This document shows, piece after piece, positions 56,881-64,000 of a stretch of 64,000 nt of DNA. Both the position numbers and the translations under genes were made by a program. Position 1 is the first letter of the stretch; each line of letters begins with the position of its first letter. The DNA lies in the NCBI RefSeq assembly GCF_000093025.1, contig NC_014207.1:2294001-2358000 (forward strand). Direction: 5' to 3'. The stretch is from Methylotenera versatilis 301. Its GTDB lineage: Bacteria; Pseudomonadota; Gammaproteobacteria; Burkholderiales; Methylophilaceae. The notes beneath the pieces are model-generated. The model ran no database searches, was not told the DNA's origin, and saw nothing but the letters and a program-made list of their open reading frames with translations.

Positions 56881-56957
56881 GGTGATGTAGCTCAGCTGGT
56901 TAGAGCACAGGATTCATAATCCTGGGGTCGAGGGTTCAAGTCCCTCTTTCACCACCA
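56881..56957 (+). tRNA. tRNA-Met (anticodon CAT), integration site
   Basis: This 77-base cloverleaf has anticodon stem CAGGA/TCCTG with loop TTCATAA, T arm GAGGGTTCAAGTCCCTC and an encoded CCA. The acceptor stem contains a T-T mismatch near its base, which is tolerated. It looks like an elongator Met tRNA. The integrase gene just downstream indicates its 3' end is the attachment site of the element that follows. Confidence 0.94.
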
Positions 56958-56990
56958 ATGCGTTGTTTCACAGAGTACCGTGAAGCACTA

Positions 56991-57025
56991 AAAGCCCCGA
57001 GGTCACTAGCTTCGGGGCTTTTTTA
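56991..57025 (+). terminator. Terminator after tRNA-Met
   Basis: AAAGCCCCGA and TTCGGGGCTTT form a stem around GGTCACTAGC, followed by TTTT. Confidence 0.88.
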
Positions 57026-57057
57026 TTGTACCACCTCGTCCCATCAGATAACTTGAC

Positions 57058-57120
57058 ATACCGTCACTTAAGGCGGTACTGTTGACGGTATCGAGCAATT
57101 ATTGCTTAGGGATACCGTCA
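57058..57120. repeat. Three ATACCGTCA motifs upstream of the integrase gene
   Basis: ATACCGTCA occurs at 57058-57066 and 57112-57120 and inverted (TGACGGTAT) at 57083-57091, all before the integrase start. They could be integrase or excisionase arm sites or an operator. Confidence 0.6.
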
Positions 57121-57122
57121 AG

Positions 57123-58358
57123 ATGCTTACAGACATACAAGCGAAAGCCAAACAACACAAAGACAAAGATGGAAAAATAAAGGTCGCACCTTACAAGGTG
57201 ACGGATGAAAAAGCTCTTTATTTATTAGTTCAAGCTAATGGTAGCAGGCTTTGGCGACTAGATTATCGCTTTGACGGCCTCAGAAAAACTTTTGCAATAG
57301 GTTCTTACCCTGATGTATCACTAGCGCAGGCTAGAGAGCAAAGAGACAGCGCTCGCAAGCTTTTATCTAACGACCCACCGATAGACCCGAATGAAAATCG
57401 CAAGGCCATTAAAGCTACTAAAAAATTAGGTGCTGAAAATAGTTTTGAAGTGGTTGCCCGCGAGTGGTGGTTGTCACATATGAAAGGCAAAGCAGACAGT
57501 CATAAAGAAAAAGTAATCAGACGCTTTGAACTTTATTTATTCCCGTGGATAGGTAGAAAGCCTATTGCAGAAATAACGGCACCGCAAGTATTAGAGGCTA
57601 TAAAGCGCATTGAGAAACTAAACATACTGGAAACAGCACATAGAACGTTACAGACGGCTGGTCAAGTATTTAGATATGCAGTCCAGACAGGTCGCGCAAT
57701 TCGTGACGTAACTGCTGACCTTAAAGGCGCTTTGCCAGCCACGACAGTAAAGCACATGGCTTCATTTACCGAACCCAAAGATGTTGCCGAACTATTGAGA
57801 GCCATTGAAGGCTTTGCTGGTACGTTTACAGTGCAATGCGCCCTTAGATTATCGCCGTTGGTATTTGCACGACCTAGCGAACTTAGAATGGCTAAATGGT
57901 CTGATATTGATTTAGATACAGGCATTTGGCAATACTTAGTTAGCAAAACCAAAACAGACCATTTAGTGCCATTATCTACTCAAGCAGTAGCTATTTTACG
58001 AGAACTTCACCCATTGTCAGGGCATGGTAAATACGTTTTTATGGGCGGTCATTCACCACTTAAACCAATGAGCGAAAGTGCGGTAAATGCAGCATTAAAA
58101 CGCATGGGATACGACACTCAAAAAGATATCACCGCGCATGGGTTTAGAGCAATGGCTAGAACAATACTACACGAGAGATTAAATATTGACCCGCATATCA
58201 TTGAACATCAGTTAGCACATCGTGTACCTGATAACTTGGGTGGAGCATACAACCGAACTAGGTTTATTGACCAGCGAAAAGTCATGATGCAACAATGGGC
58301 TGATTATTTAGACGAGCTTAAAGCTGGTGCAAAGGTATTACCTTTTAAACAGGCTTAG
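57123..58358 (+). CDS. P4-type tyrosine site-specific integrase
   Basis: This ~411-residue recombinase has an N-terminal arm-binding domain (KALYLLVQANGSRLWRLDYR, FAIGSYPDVSLAQARE) and a SAM-like core-binding domain (~100-190). The catalytic domain has Arg in ARPSELRMAKW, HGFRAMART, HQLAHR and Tyr in YNRTRF. I start at ATG 57123; the TTG at 57102 lies in the repeat-bearing leader. It presumably integrates the element into tRNA-Met. Confidence 0.93.
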   Translation: MLTDIQAKAKQHKDKDGKIKVAPYKVTDEKALYLLVQANGSRLWRLDYRFDGLRKTFAIGSYPDVSLAQAREQRDSARKLLSNDPPIDPNENRKAIKATKKLGAENSFEVVAREWWLSHMKGKADSHKEKVIRRFELYLFPWIGRKPIAEITAPQVLEAIKRIEKLNILETAHRTLQTAGQVFRYAVQTGRAIRDVTADLKGALPATTVKHMASFTEPKDVAELLRAIEGFAGTFTVQCALRLSPLVFARPSELRMAKWSDIDLDTGIWQYLVSKTKTDHLVPLSTQAVAILRELHPLSGHGKYVFMGGHSPLKPMSESAVNAALKRMGYDTQKDITAHGFRAMARTILHERLNIDPHIIEHQLAHRVPDNLGGAYNRTRFIDQRKVMMQQWADYLDELKAGAKVLPFKQA

Positions 58359-58424
58359 TATAAGGTCTTCATATTGTAGTCCCAGTTGATTAATGGTCTA
58401 CTGTGAAGGTTGGTTTTCTGCAAT

Positions 58425-58443
58425 AAGACTTCGGTCTTTTTTT
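58425..58443 (+). terminator. Terminator after the integrase gene
   Basis: AAGAC-TTCG-GTCTT is a UUCG-tetraloop hairpin followed by five T residues. Confidence 0.85.
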
Positions 58444-58479
58444 GCTAGAGACAAAAATGATAATTTATTTTTAGCTCTA

Positions 58480-58615
58480 TTTGTCACCCCTACAAGAGGG
58501 TGACAAAATGTTTTGGACTGTCACCCTATAAAACTGCCGTTTTTGTCACCCCCTTTAAACCAATGATAGCAAGGCTTCAAAGGGGTGACGATAACAGTTG
58601 GAGTTTCACTCCAAC
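58480..58615. repeat. Iteron-like cluster of GTCACCC motifs and hairpins
   Basis: GTCACCC occurs at 58483-58489, 58520-58526 and 58545-58551, and inverted as GGGTGAC at 58498-58504 and 58583-58589. The first pair forms a perfect 10-bp palindrome TTTGTCACCC/GGGTGACAAA. The last pair forms GTCACCCC/GGGGTGAC flanked by TTT/AAA. A further perfect hairpin GTTGGAGT-TTC-ACTCCAAC lies at 58597-58615. Iterated short motifs beside a candidate replication gene suggest an origin, though transcriptional or recombination roles are possible. Confidence 0.6.
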
Positions 58616-58624
58616 AGCGAGCTT

Positions 58625-59542
58625 CTAATAAGCAATAACTTCATCAACCCGACGTACTTTAGGCAGTTTAGAGAGCTGATTAGCAACTGCCTGACGTGAC
58701 AGCTTTTGACCAGTTAACATCAAATATAGATTAGCTGTTAGTTGGGGCTTCCACTCCGCAAGTTCCGCACATAACCATAAGTTAGAACGATTCTCAATCG
58801 TTGCATCTTGTTCTTTAATTGACCGTTTATCTTTATCGCGAATAGCTAGTGCAATGCGTTCTTTAGCGATTGTCAGACGTTCAAATAGTCTAACTTTCCA
58901 CCGTTTGACATTCAGGCATTGAATCCAAGCACATTCACGTTGCTGGTACTTTGTAAGTGCCATAGCCTTTGCAATCTGACCCGATGTTCTTTGTCCACCC
59001 CAATATAAATACTCAGCAACCTTTCTAAATCGCATCGGGCTAAAGATTGCTTGAGCCCGCTGCCATTCTGTCAAATGGTCTGGATACTTTGCAACAATCC
59101 ACTGCAAGTCTGCGCACAACATTATGTAATCAGCTCCACTAGACAGAGCCACTGACTCACTAATGGTTAGTTCATCATCTCGAATAACGATAGCTCCCTC
59201 GGTTTCAAGTTCTCGTCGCTGACTTGTGTTCAGGACAATCGAACCACCGTTATTCAAAGGATGAACCTGAGATTGCAAATATCGAAAGCAAGGAGCAATG
59301 CTGCGTGCTGTCAATTCAGCAGAAACACGCAATGCGCCTTCGATGTTTAATCGCTCAATTTGATTAGCTAAAGCTGATTTTAAGCTCTCTATACTAACGC
59401 TTTGCAGAACAAGCGTCAGTCTATCAAAACCATCAGTCATCATATCAAGGCTTTTTTGTGCGTTGTTATCCAGAGAAAAAGGAGCGCTTAAAGTTTCGCG
59501 CCCTTTGCCTCTTTGGCTTGCATCAATGAGGATGTTGTCCAT
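58625..59542 (-). CDS. Unknown protein of an integrative element
   Basis: This 305-residue soluble protein is not assigned to a family. I start at ATG 59542, where TGGAAGAAA precedes the codon; longer frames read into the upstream gene. The sequence is helical. Its C-terminal half is rich in Arg/Lys and contains helix-turn-helix-like stretches (TSGQIAKAMALTKYQQRECA and KLSRQAVANQLSKLPKVRRV). Its position beside iteron-like repeats makes a DNA-binding or replication role plausible but unproven. It overlaps the preceding 76-residue gene by 20 bases. Confidence 0.7.
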   Translation of the reverse strand: MDNILIDASQRGKGRETLSAPFSLDNNAQKSLDMMTDGFDRLTLVLQSVSIESLKSALANQIERLNIEGALRVSAELTARSIAPCFRYLQSQVHPLNNGGSIVLNTSQRRELETEGAIVIRDDELTISESVALSSGADYIMLCADLQWIVAKYPDHLTEWQRAQAIFSPMRFRKVAEYLYWGGQRTSGQIAKAMALTKYQQRECAWIQCLNVKRWKVRLFERLTIAKERIALAIRDKDKRSIKEQDATIENRSNLWLCAELAEWKPQLTANLYLMLTGQKLSRQAVANQLSKLPKVRRVDEVIAY

Positions 59543-59753
59543 TTTCTTCCACCCAAACACCATATAGTTTACCGAGAGGGTTATCCATAAGCCAGACGGG
59601 CGAGCCGTTTCTCGTTCCGTAATAAATAGCCACGCCCCCACCCATCTCATATGATTCTTCAATTGTTGACTCTTCAAGAGTTTGCGTAAAAGTCTCAAAG
59701 TTCACAGTATAAAAACCACTTGTATCATTAGCATCAGTATTATTAATTTGCAT
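59523..59753 (-). CDS. Small hypothetical protein
   Basis: This is a 76-residue acidic protein (MQINNTDANDTSGFYTVNFE at the start, VWLMDNPLGKLYGVWVEENG near the end). It has no signal peptide or membrane segment. AAAGGAA lies upstream of its ATG. It is followed with a 20-base overlap by the larger unknown gene, so translation is probably coupled. No family is recognised. Confidence 0.65.
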   Translation of the reverse strand: MQINNTDANDTSGFYTVNFETFTQTLEESTIEESYEMGGGVAIYYGTRNGSPVWLMDNPLGKLYGVWVEENGQHPH

Positions 59754-59801
59754 CTAAATTCCTTTCATTTGTTGGGTTATTAATTTGAATTGTTTTAATC
59801 A

Positions 59802-60014
59802 TTATTTAACACCGGCCATACGGCGCTCAAAAAGCCAAAACTCTACGTCTGCCAATTCCCAACCTACGGCATTGATACCGATTTTAATACTCTTTGGAAA
59901 AAGTCCCTTTGACATCAATCTATGAATTGATGTGCGTGACAAACCGACAGCATCTACAAGTTGACGCATTCTGAGAATTTTCGGAACTCTTTGGACAGCA
60001 TTAGTTGGTAACAT
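59802..60014 (-). CDS. AlpA family phage-type transcriptional regulator
   Basis: This 70-residue protein has a MerR-like winged helix (ILRMRQLVDAVGLSRTSIHR then LMSKGLFPKSIKIG and the VGWELADVEFWLFERR C-terminus) typical of AlpA. Family members activate excision or integrase expression in P4-like elements. It has an AGGAG box before its ATG. It heads a minus-strand set with the two unknown genes downstream. Confidence 0.92.
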   Translation of the reverse strand: MLPTNAVQRVPKILRMRQLVDAVGLSRTSIHRLMSKGLFPKSIKIGINAVGWELADVEFWLFERRMAGVK

Positions 60015-60344
60015 ATATAACTCCTTTGTTTATTTTGATAAAATTTTATGAAAGAAACTATTAAAAAGACTCTTAACAATAACTCTATTCTCAAAGTATA
60101 GTCAGCCAATGACTTAGCTCGCGGGGTATTTGTTTAATAAATATTTCGACAATACTTCTTGCTACCAAATAGCACCGCACGTGACGCAATAAGACGTATT
60201 AAAAGCACAGTCGATTAAAATCACGCGTATAGGGAGAGGGGACGGAACGTACAGCTGACGGTAATAGCAATAATATGACGGGATATTTCAATTAGGGTAA
60301 ACTCAAAGAATAAGAGTGATATTTCAAAAACAATAAGCGTACCC
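60015..60344. other. Divergent promoter region between alpA and the restriction-modification gene
   Basis: This is 330 bases without a supported ORF. The sequence is AT-rich near both genes and less so in the middle. No operator, repeat or RNA stands out. Confidence 0.4.
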
Positions 60345-63300
60345 ATGAACATTCAACAATATATAGGCAATGTAAGTTCACTATTCAATACAGGCAACAG
60401 CACTGAACATAGCTATCGCGGTGACTTGCAGCAGCTACTAACCAGTATATTAAAAGATGTGGCAGTTACCAACGAGCCTAAGCGCATTGAGTGTGGCGCC
60501 CCTGACTACATTCTCACTCGCAAAGATGTGCCTATTGGTTATATTGAAGCTAAAGACGTCGGTGTAAAACTAGGTGACAAAATACACAAAGAACAATTTG
60601 ACCGCTACAAAGCCGCACTAAATAATCTGGTTATTACTGACTACCTAGAATTTCACTTCTTTAAAAACGGCGTGCTAGTGAATAGCGTTTCAATCGCCAC
60701 TATTGAAAATGGCAAAATCTTTGCGAAGCCTGATAGCTTTGACCGCTTCACTGCCTTATTTGAAAACTTCGCCTTACAAATAACCCAAACGATTAAATCA
60801 CCTAGCACCTTAGCGCAAATGATGGCGGCTAAAGCCAAGTTAATGGCACAGGTGATTAAATCCGCATTAGATGAAGATGGCAAAGCTCAACGCAGCACAG
60901 ACTTGCAAGGGCAAATGGCAGCGTTTAAAAGCATTTTAATTCACGATATTGATAACACTAGCTTTGCTGATATATACGCTCAGACTATCGCTTACGGGTT
61001 GTTTGCAGCACGCTATCACGACCCTTCATTAGAAACATTCTCACGCCAAGAAGCTGCAACACTAATACCGCAGAGCAACCCATTTCTGCGCAAGCTATTC
61101 CAGTATATTGCTGGGTACGAATTAGATATTCGCCTTACTTGGCTAGTAGATGAGTTGGTGTCGATATTTTTAGCTACCGATGTGGCTAGTGTGATGCACA
61201 ACTTCGGCAAAAGCACACGGCAGCACGACCCCATTATTCACTTCTATGAAACATTCTTAGCTGAGTACGACCCAAAACTGCGTAAATCTCGAGGTGTATG
61301 GTACACGCCTGAGCCTGTGGTGAGCTTCATAGTGCGAGCGGTTGACGACATACTCAAAACACATTTTAAGCTGCCACTGGGTTTAGCAGATACTAGCAAA
61401 ACCAAAGTGACTATAGAAGCTATCCAAGCTGGTAGCAAAGGCAAGCTTGTTAAAAGCGAGCATGAATTACATAAAGTGCAAATACTAGACCCAGCAACGG
61501 GCACAGGTACGTTTTTAGCACAAACGGTACGACACATTTACAATAGCCAGTTTGCAAAAATGCAGGGCGCATGGTCAGGCTACGTTAAAGAGCATTTGAT
61601 ACCGCGTTTGAATGGTTTTGAGCTGCTGATGACCAGTTACGCAATGGCACATCTTAAGTTAGATATGTTGCTGACTGAGACGGGCTATAAACCAGAGGGC
61701 AATCCCGAGCGACTTCGCATCTACCTTACTAATAGCCTAGAAGAACATCACCCTGATACGGGTACTTTGTTTGCAAGTTGGTTAAGTACAGAGGCGAATG
61801 AGGCGAATCATATCAAGCGTGATGCACCTGTGATGGTAGTAATGGGCAACCCTCCATACAGTGGGCACTCATCCAATAAAGGCGAGTGGATTGAAGCGTT
61901 GCTGGAAAGTTATAAAAAAGAACCTACTGGAGGTAAACTACAAGAGACAAACTCTAAATGGCTAAATGATGATTACGTTAAATTCATTCGTTATGGACAA
62001 CATTTTATTGATAAAAATGGAGAAGGTGTTTTAGCATTTATTACTAATCATAGCTACTTAGATAACCCAACCTTCCGTGGCATGCGCTGGGCGTTAATGC
62101 AGTCTTTTGATGACATTTACATATTAGATTTACATGGTAACGCAAAGAAAAAAGAAACCGCACCTGATGGGGGAAAAGATGAAAACGTATTTGATATACA
62201 GCAAGGAGTCTCAATTGCCTTTATGGTTAAAACTGGGAAAAAAGCAAAAGGCGCATCTGCCAACATTTGGCACAGTGAGATTTTTGGTAAGAGAGAATAT
62301 AAATACAATTATCTTAACCAAAGTGACATAAACCTAATCAACACTAGACTAAAACCTTCAATTCCACATTATGCTTGGGTGGAGCGTGATGAAACTGAAT
62401 TAGTAAACTATAGCTTAGGCTTCAGTATACAAGCATTATTTCCAATTAATTCTGTCGGCATTGTGACAGCAAGAGATAATTTCACAATCCACCATTCAAA
62501 AGAAGCTGTCAAAAAGACCATTCAGAAATTCTTATCTATAAATGATGATATAGCGCGTAATGAATTTTCATTAGGTGCGGACGTACGTGATTGGAAGGTT
62601 GCTTATGCAAGAGCTGATTTGGAGAAATCAGAAGTTAATTTTGATAAGTATTTATCTAAAATTAGCTACCGTCCATTTGATGACCGCTTCACATATTACA
62701 CGGGACATTCAAAGGGGTTTCACTGCATGCCACGCGGAGCCGTGATGAGACAATTGCAAGGTGCTGACAATTTAGGGCTCGTTGCATTGAGACAAGTTAA
62801 AACAGGAGATAGTTACTGTCATTGTTTTATAACTAAGTATATTTTTGAATCATGTTTAGTTTCAAATAGAACTTCTGAAATTGGTTATGGGTTTCCACTA
62901 TACATTTACCCCGATACTAAAGATATGCTTTCAGATGCCAGCCGCACCCCCAACCTAAATATGCAAATTGTTAAAGCAATTGCCACAAGTTTACAACTTA
63001 CATTTACACCAGAAAAAACTGATAACGCCAACGCCTTTTCTCCGATTGATTTACTTGATTACATTTACGCGGTACTGCACAGCCCAACCTATCGTGAGAC
63101 CTATAAGGAGTTTCTTAAAATAGACTTTCCTCGCGTGCCATACCCTAGCGATATAAAACAATTCTGGCTGCTCGTGGCACTAGGTAATGAACTGCGTCAA
63201 TTACACTTACTAGAAGATACGGCAATCAATCAACTTATTACCAGATACCCTGAGGGCGGTAACAACTTAGTTGATAAGCCACGTTATGATGATGGCAAGG

Positions 63301-63512
63301 TTTATATCAATGAAACTCAGTATTTTGAGGGCGTGCCAAAGTTAGCGTGGGAGTTTTATATCGGTGGCTACCAACCTGCGCAAAAATGGCTAAAAGACCG
63401 TAAAGGGCATACATTAGGCTATGAGGATATTGTGCACTATCAAAAAATCATCAAAGCAATGGTTGATACTGATAGGTTAATGCAAGAGATTGACCAATAT
63501 AATGTCATTTAG
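60345..63512 (+). CDS. Single-chain restriction-modification enzyme (type ISP/IIG-like)
   Basis: In this 1055-residue protein the N-terminal nuclease (~1-150) carries a PD-ExK signature (GAPDY at 51-55 and IEAK at 67-70). A helical coupler follows (~150-350, IHFYETFLAEYDPKLRKSRG, VWYTPEPVVSFIVRAVDD). The N6-adenine methyltransferase has motif I LDPATGTGTFLA (~381) and motif IV GNPPYSG (~500). The C-terminal ~450 residues should hold target recognition. No SF2 helicase motifs are visible, unlike classical LlaBIII-type ISP enzymes, so a IIG-like mechanism is possible. As nuclease and methylase are on one chain it could protect the host alone. Confidence 0.9.
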   Translation: MNIQQYIGNVSSLFNTGNSTEHSYRGDLQQLLTSILKDVAVTNEPKRIECGAPDYILTRKDVPIGYIEAKDVGVKLGDKIHKEQFDRYKAALNNLVITDYLEFHFFKNGVLVNSVSIATIENGKIFAKPDSFDRFTALFENFALQITQTIKSPSTLAQMMAAKAKLMAQVIKSALDEDGKAQRSTDLQGQMAAFKSILIHDIDNTSFADIYAQTIAYGLFAARYHDPSLETFSRQEAATLIPQSNPFLRKLFQYIAGYELDIRLTWLVDELVSIFLATDVASVMHNFGKSTRQHDPIIHFYETFLAEYDPKLRKSRGVWYTPEPVVSFIVRAVDDILKTHFKLPLGLADTSKTKVTIEAIQAGSKGKLVKSEHELHKVQILDPATGTGTFLAQTVRHIYNSQFAKMQGAWSGYVKEHLIPRLNGFELLMTSYAMAHLKLDMLLTETGYKPEGNPERLRIYLTNSLEEHHPDTGTLFASWLSTEANEANHIKRDAPVMVVMGNPPYSGHSSNKGEWIEALLESYKKEPTGGKLQETNSKWLNDDYVKFIRYGQHFIDKNGEGVLAFITNHSYLDNPTFRGMRWALMQSFDDIYILDLHGNAKKKETAPDGGKDENVFDIQQGVSIAFMVKTGKKAKGASANIWHSEIFGKREYKYNYLNQSDINLINTRLKPSIPHYAWVERDETELVNYSLGFSIQALFPINSVGIVTARDNFTIHHSKEAVKKTIQKFLSINDDIARNEFSLGADVRDWKVAYARADLEKSEVNFDKYLSKISYRPFDDRFTYYTGHSKGFHCMPRGAVMRQLQGADNLGLVALRQVKTGDSYCHCFITKYIFESCLVSNRTSEIGYGFPLYIYPDTKDMLSDASRTPNLNMQIVKAIATSLQLTFTPEKTDNANAFSPIDLLDYIYAVLHSPTYRETYKEFLKIDFPRVPYPSDIKQFWLLVALGNELRQLHLLEDTAINQLITRYPEGGNNLVDKPRYDDGKVYINETQYFEGVPKLAWEFYIGGYQPAQKWLKDRKGHTLGYEDIVHYQKIIKAMVDTDRLMQEIDQYNVI

Positions 63513-63668
63513 ATTTAGTGTCAGCGCTAGCATTAGAATGCCATGTATACTACAATTAATTTGATGATAGCAATAAATTAGTGGGCTTACATCCTTTATA
63601 CTCACTCTACTGTACTAATTAAAACTATAAAGAGAGGCGCATAAGTCGTTATGTTTCCATTGAAAATA

Positions 63669-63686
63669 TATAACTTATAAGTTATA
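63669..63686. promoter_or_regulatory. 18-base perfect palindrome abutting a start codon
   Basis: TATAACTTATAAGTTATA ends one base before the ATG at 63687. An operator for an autoregulated toxin-antitoxin pair is likely, and there is little room for a ribosome-binding site. Confidence 0.55.
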
Positions 63687-64000
63687 ATGTTTAACCTAAA
63701 TATTTTACCTGATGTCAAAAAAGACATCCTTGCTATAAAAGTTAAGAGCAATACAGCCGCAATCAAGCTTGTGGCTTTTTTTGAACAGTTAAATAACAAC
63801 CAAGAGTTTTTAGGCCACTTACTTGAACATAATCATGGTGAACCTGATAAAGATGCCTTTAATGTAAGTAAATGGCAAGCATATTGGAATCTAGGCTATA
63901 ACTTATGGCGCTTAAAGTTATTTGATTTAGAAAATGTAGGATTAAGATACAGAGTTATTTACGCTTACGCTTTAGAAAAACGCATCCCAACTTTTTATAT
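63687..64000 (+). CDS. RelE-like toxin-type protein, truncated by window end
   Basis: The first 104 residues are visible (MFNLNILPDVKKDILAIKVK at the start). The segment LWRLKLFDLENVGLRYRVIY resembles the core of RelE/HigB-type mRNA interferases, in which a compact Arg/Tyr-rich sheet forms the active site. The reading frame stays open to the window edge. A partner antitoxin gene would be expected just downstream. The family assignment is tentative. Confidence 0.6.
   Translation, partial: MFNLNILPDVKKDILAIKVKSNTAAIKLVAFFEQLNNNQEFLGHLLEHNHGEPDKDAFNVSKWQAYWNLGYNLWRLKLFDLENVGLRYRVIYAYALEKRIPTFY

Larger units (their letters stand above)
56940..64000. mobile_element. Integrative element at tRNA-Met (right end outside window)
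   Basis: Features consistent with an integrative element are a tRNA-Met 3' end, a P4-type tyrosine integrase reading away from it, an AlpA-type regulator, a cluster of iterated GTCACCC motifs, unknown accessory genes and a restriction-modification enzyme. I see no second copy of the tRNA 3' end in the window, so the far boundary must lie beyond 64000. Confidence 0.75.

Noticed and set aside
57000-64000. Second attachment site for the tRNA-Met element
   Set aside because: No repeat of the tRNA 3' end (TTTCACCACCA) was found by eye, so the element probably continues beyond the window.

Overview
The window looks like the chromosome of an AT-rich betaproteobacterium of the Methylophilaceae type (Methylotenera/Methylophilus-like). 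This is inferred from the gene order ubiE-ubiJ-ubiB-mutM, lolB-(carbonic anhydrase)-ispE-tRNA-Gln-prs-rplY-pth-ychF, and from the general character of the proteins. No rRNA or definitive taxonomic marker is present, so the assignment is an inference.

Layout. 1-1.5 kb: an IS110-group insertion sequence whose upstream non-coding end folds like a bridge RNA, with guide-like matches to its own right end and right flank. 1.6-8.0 kb: an autotransporter, a bufferin-type copper-peptide operon (bufA-bufB-bufC, minus strand) and, divergently, a CPTC thioredoxin-like protein, a CcdA-like thiol transporter and a DUF1223 protein. 8.1-10.6 kb: a complete IS21-family element that has cut kdpD down to its first ~170 codons. 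10.6-15.9 kb: the kdpFABC potassium pump operon, headed by an overlapping small membrane ORF. 16.1-16.5 kb: a guanidine-II riboswitch and a SugE/Gdx exporter. 16.9-19.1 kb: a DegP/HtrA protease and a small heat-shock protein. 19.4-19.7 kb: two overlooked very small genes.

20.2-35.1 kb is the most distinctive region, a light-sensing and c-di-GMP island. A photoactive yellow protein (PYP) gene is followed by a PAS-GGDEF cyclase. Convergent to them is an operon for an EAL phosphodiesterase, an aromatic ammonia-lyase and a PYP-type 4-coumarate ligase, the enzymes expected to make and activate the PYP chromophore. A stand-alone BLUF photoreceptor lies between two paralogous stand-alone EAL proteins. 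Three large membrane GGDEF or GGDEF-EAL proteins complete the set. Together the region encodes two photoreceptors, four cyclase domains and four phosphodiesterase domains.

36.0-56.7 kb is mostly housekeeping: rpoH with a CIRCE operator, a dynamin-like GTPase, ubiquinone genes, mutM, a GldG/DUF4340 ABC-2 export cluster, a TPR lipoprotein, lolB, a secreted alpha-carbonic anhydrase with an extra N-terminal domain, ispE, prs, rplY, pth and ychF. Short dispersed intergenic repeats occur here.

56.9-64.0 kb is an integrated genetic element at the 3' end of a tRNA-Met gene: a tyrosine integrase, an iteron-like repeat cluster, an unknown gene pair, an AlpA regulator, a single-chain (ISP/IIG-like) restriction-modification enzyme and the start of a toxin-like gene cut by the window edge. 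The far end of this element is not visible.
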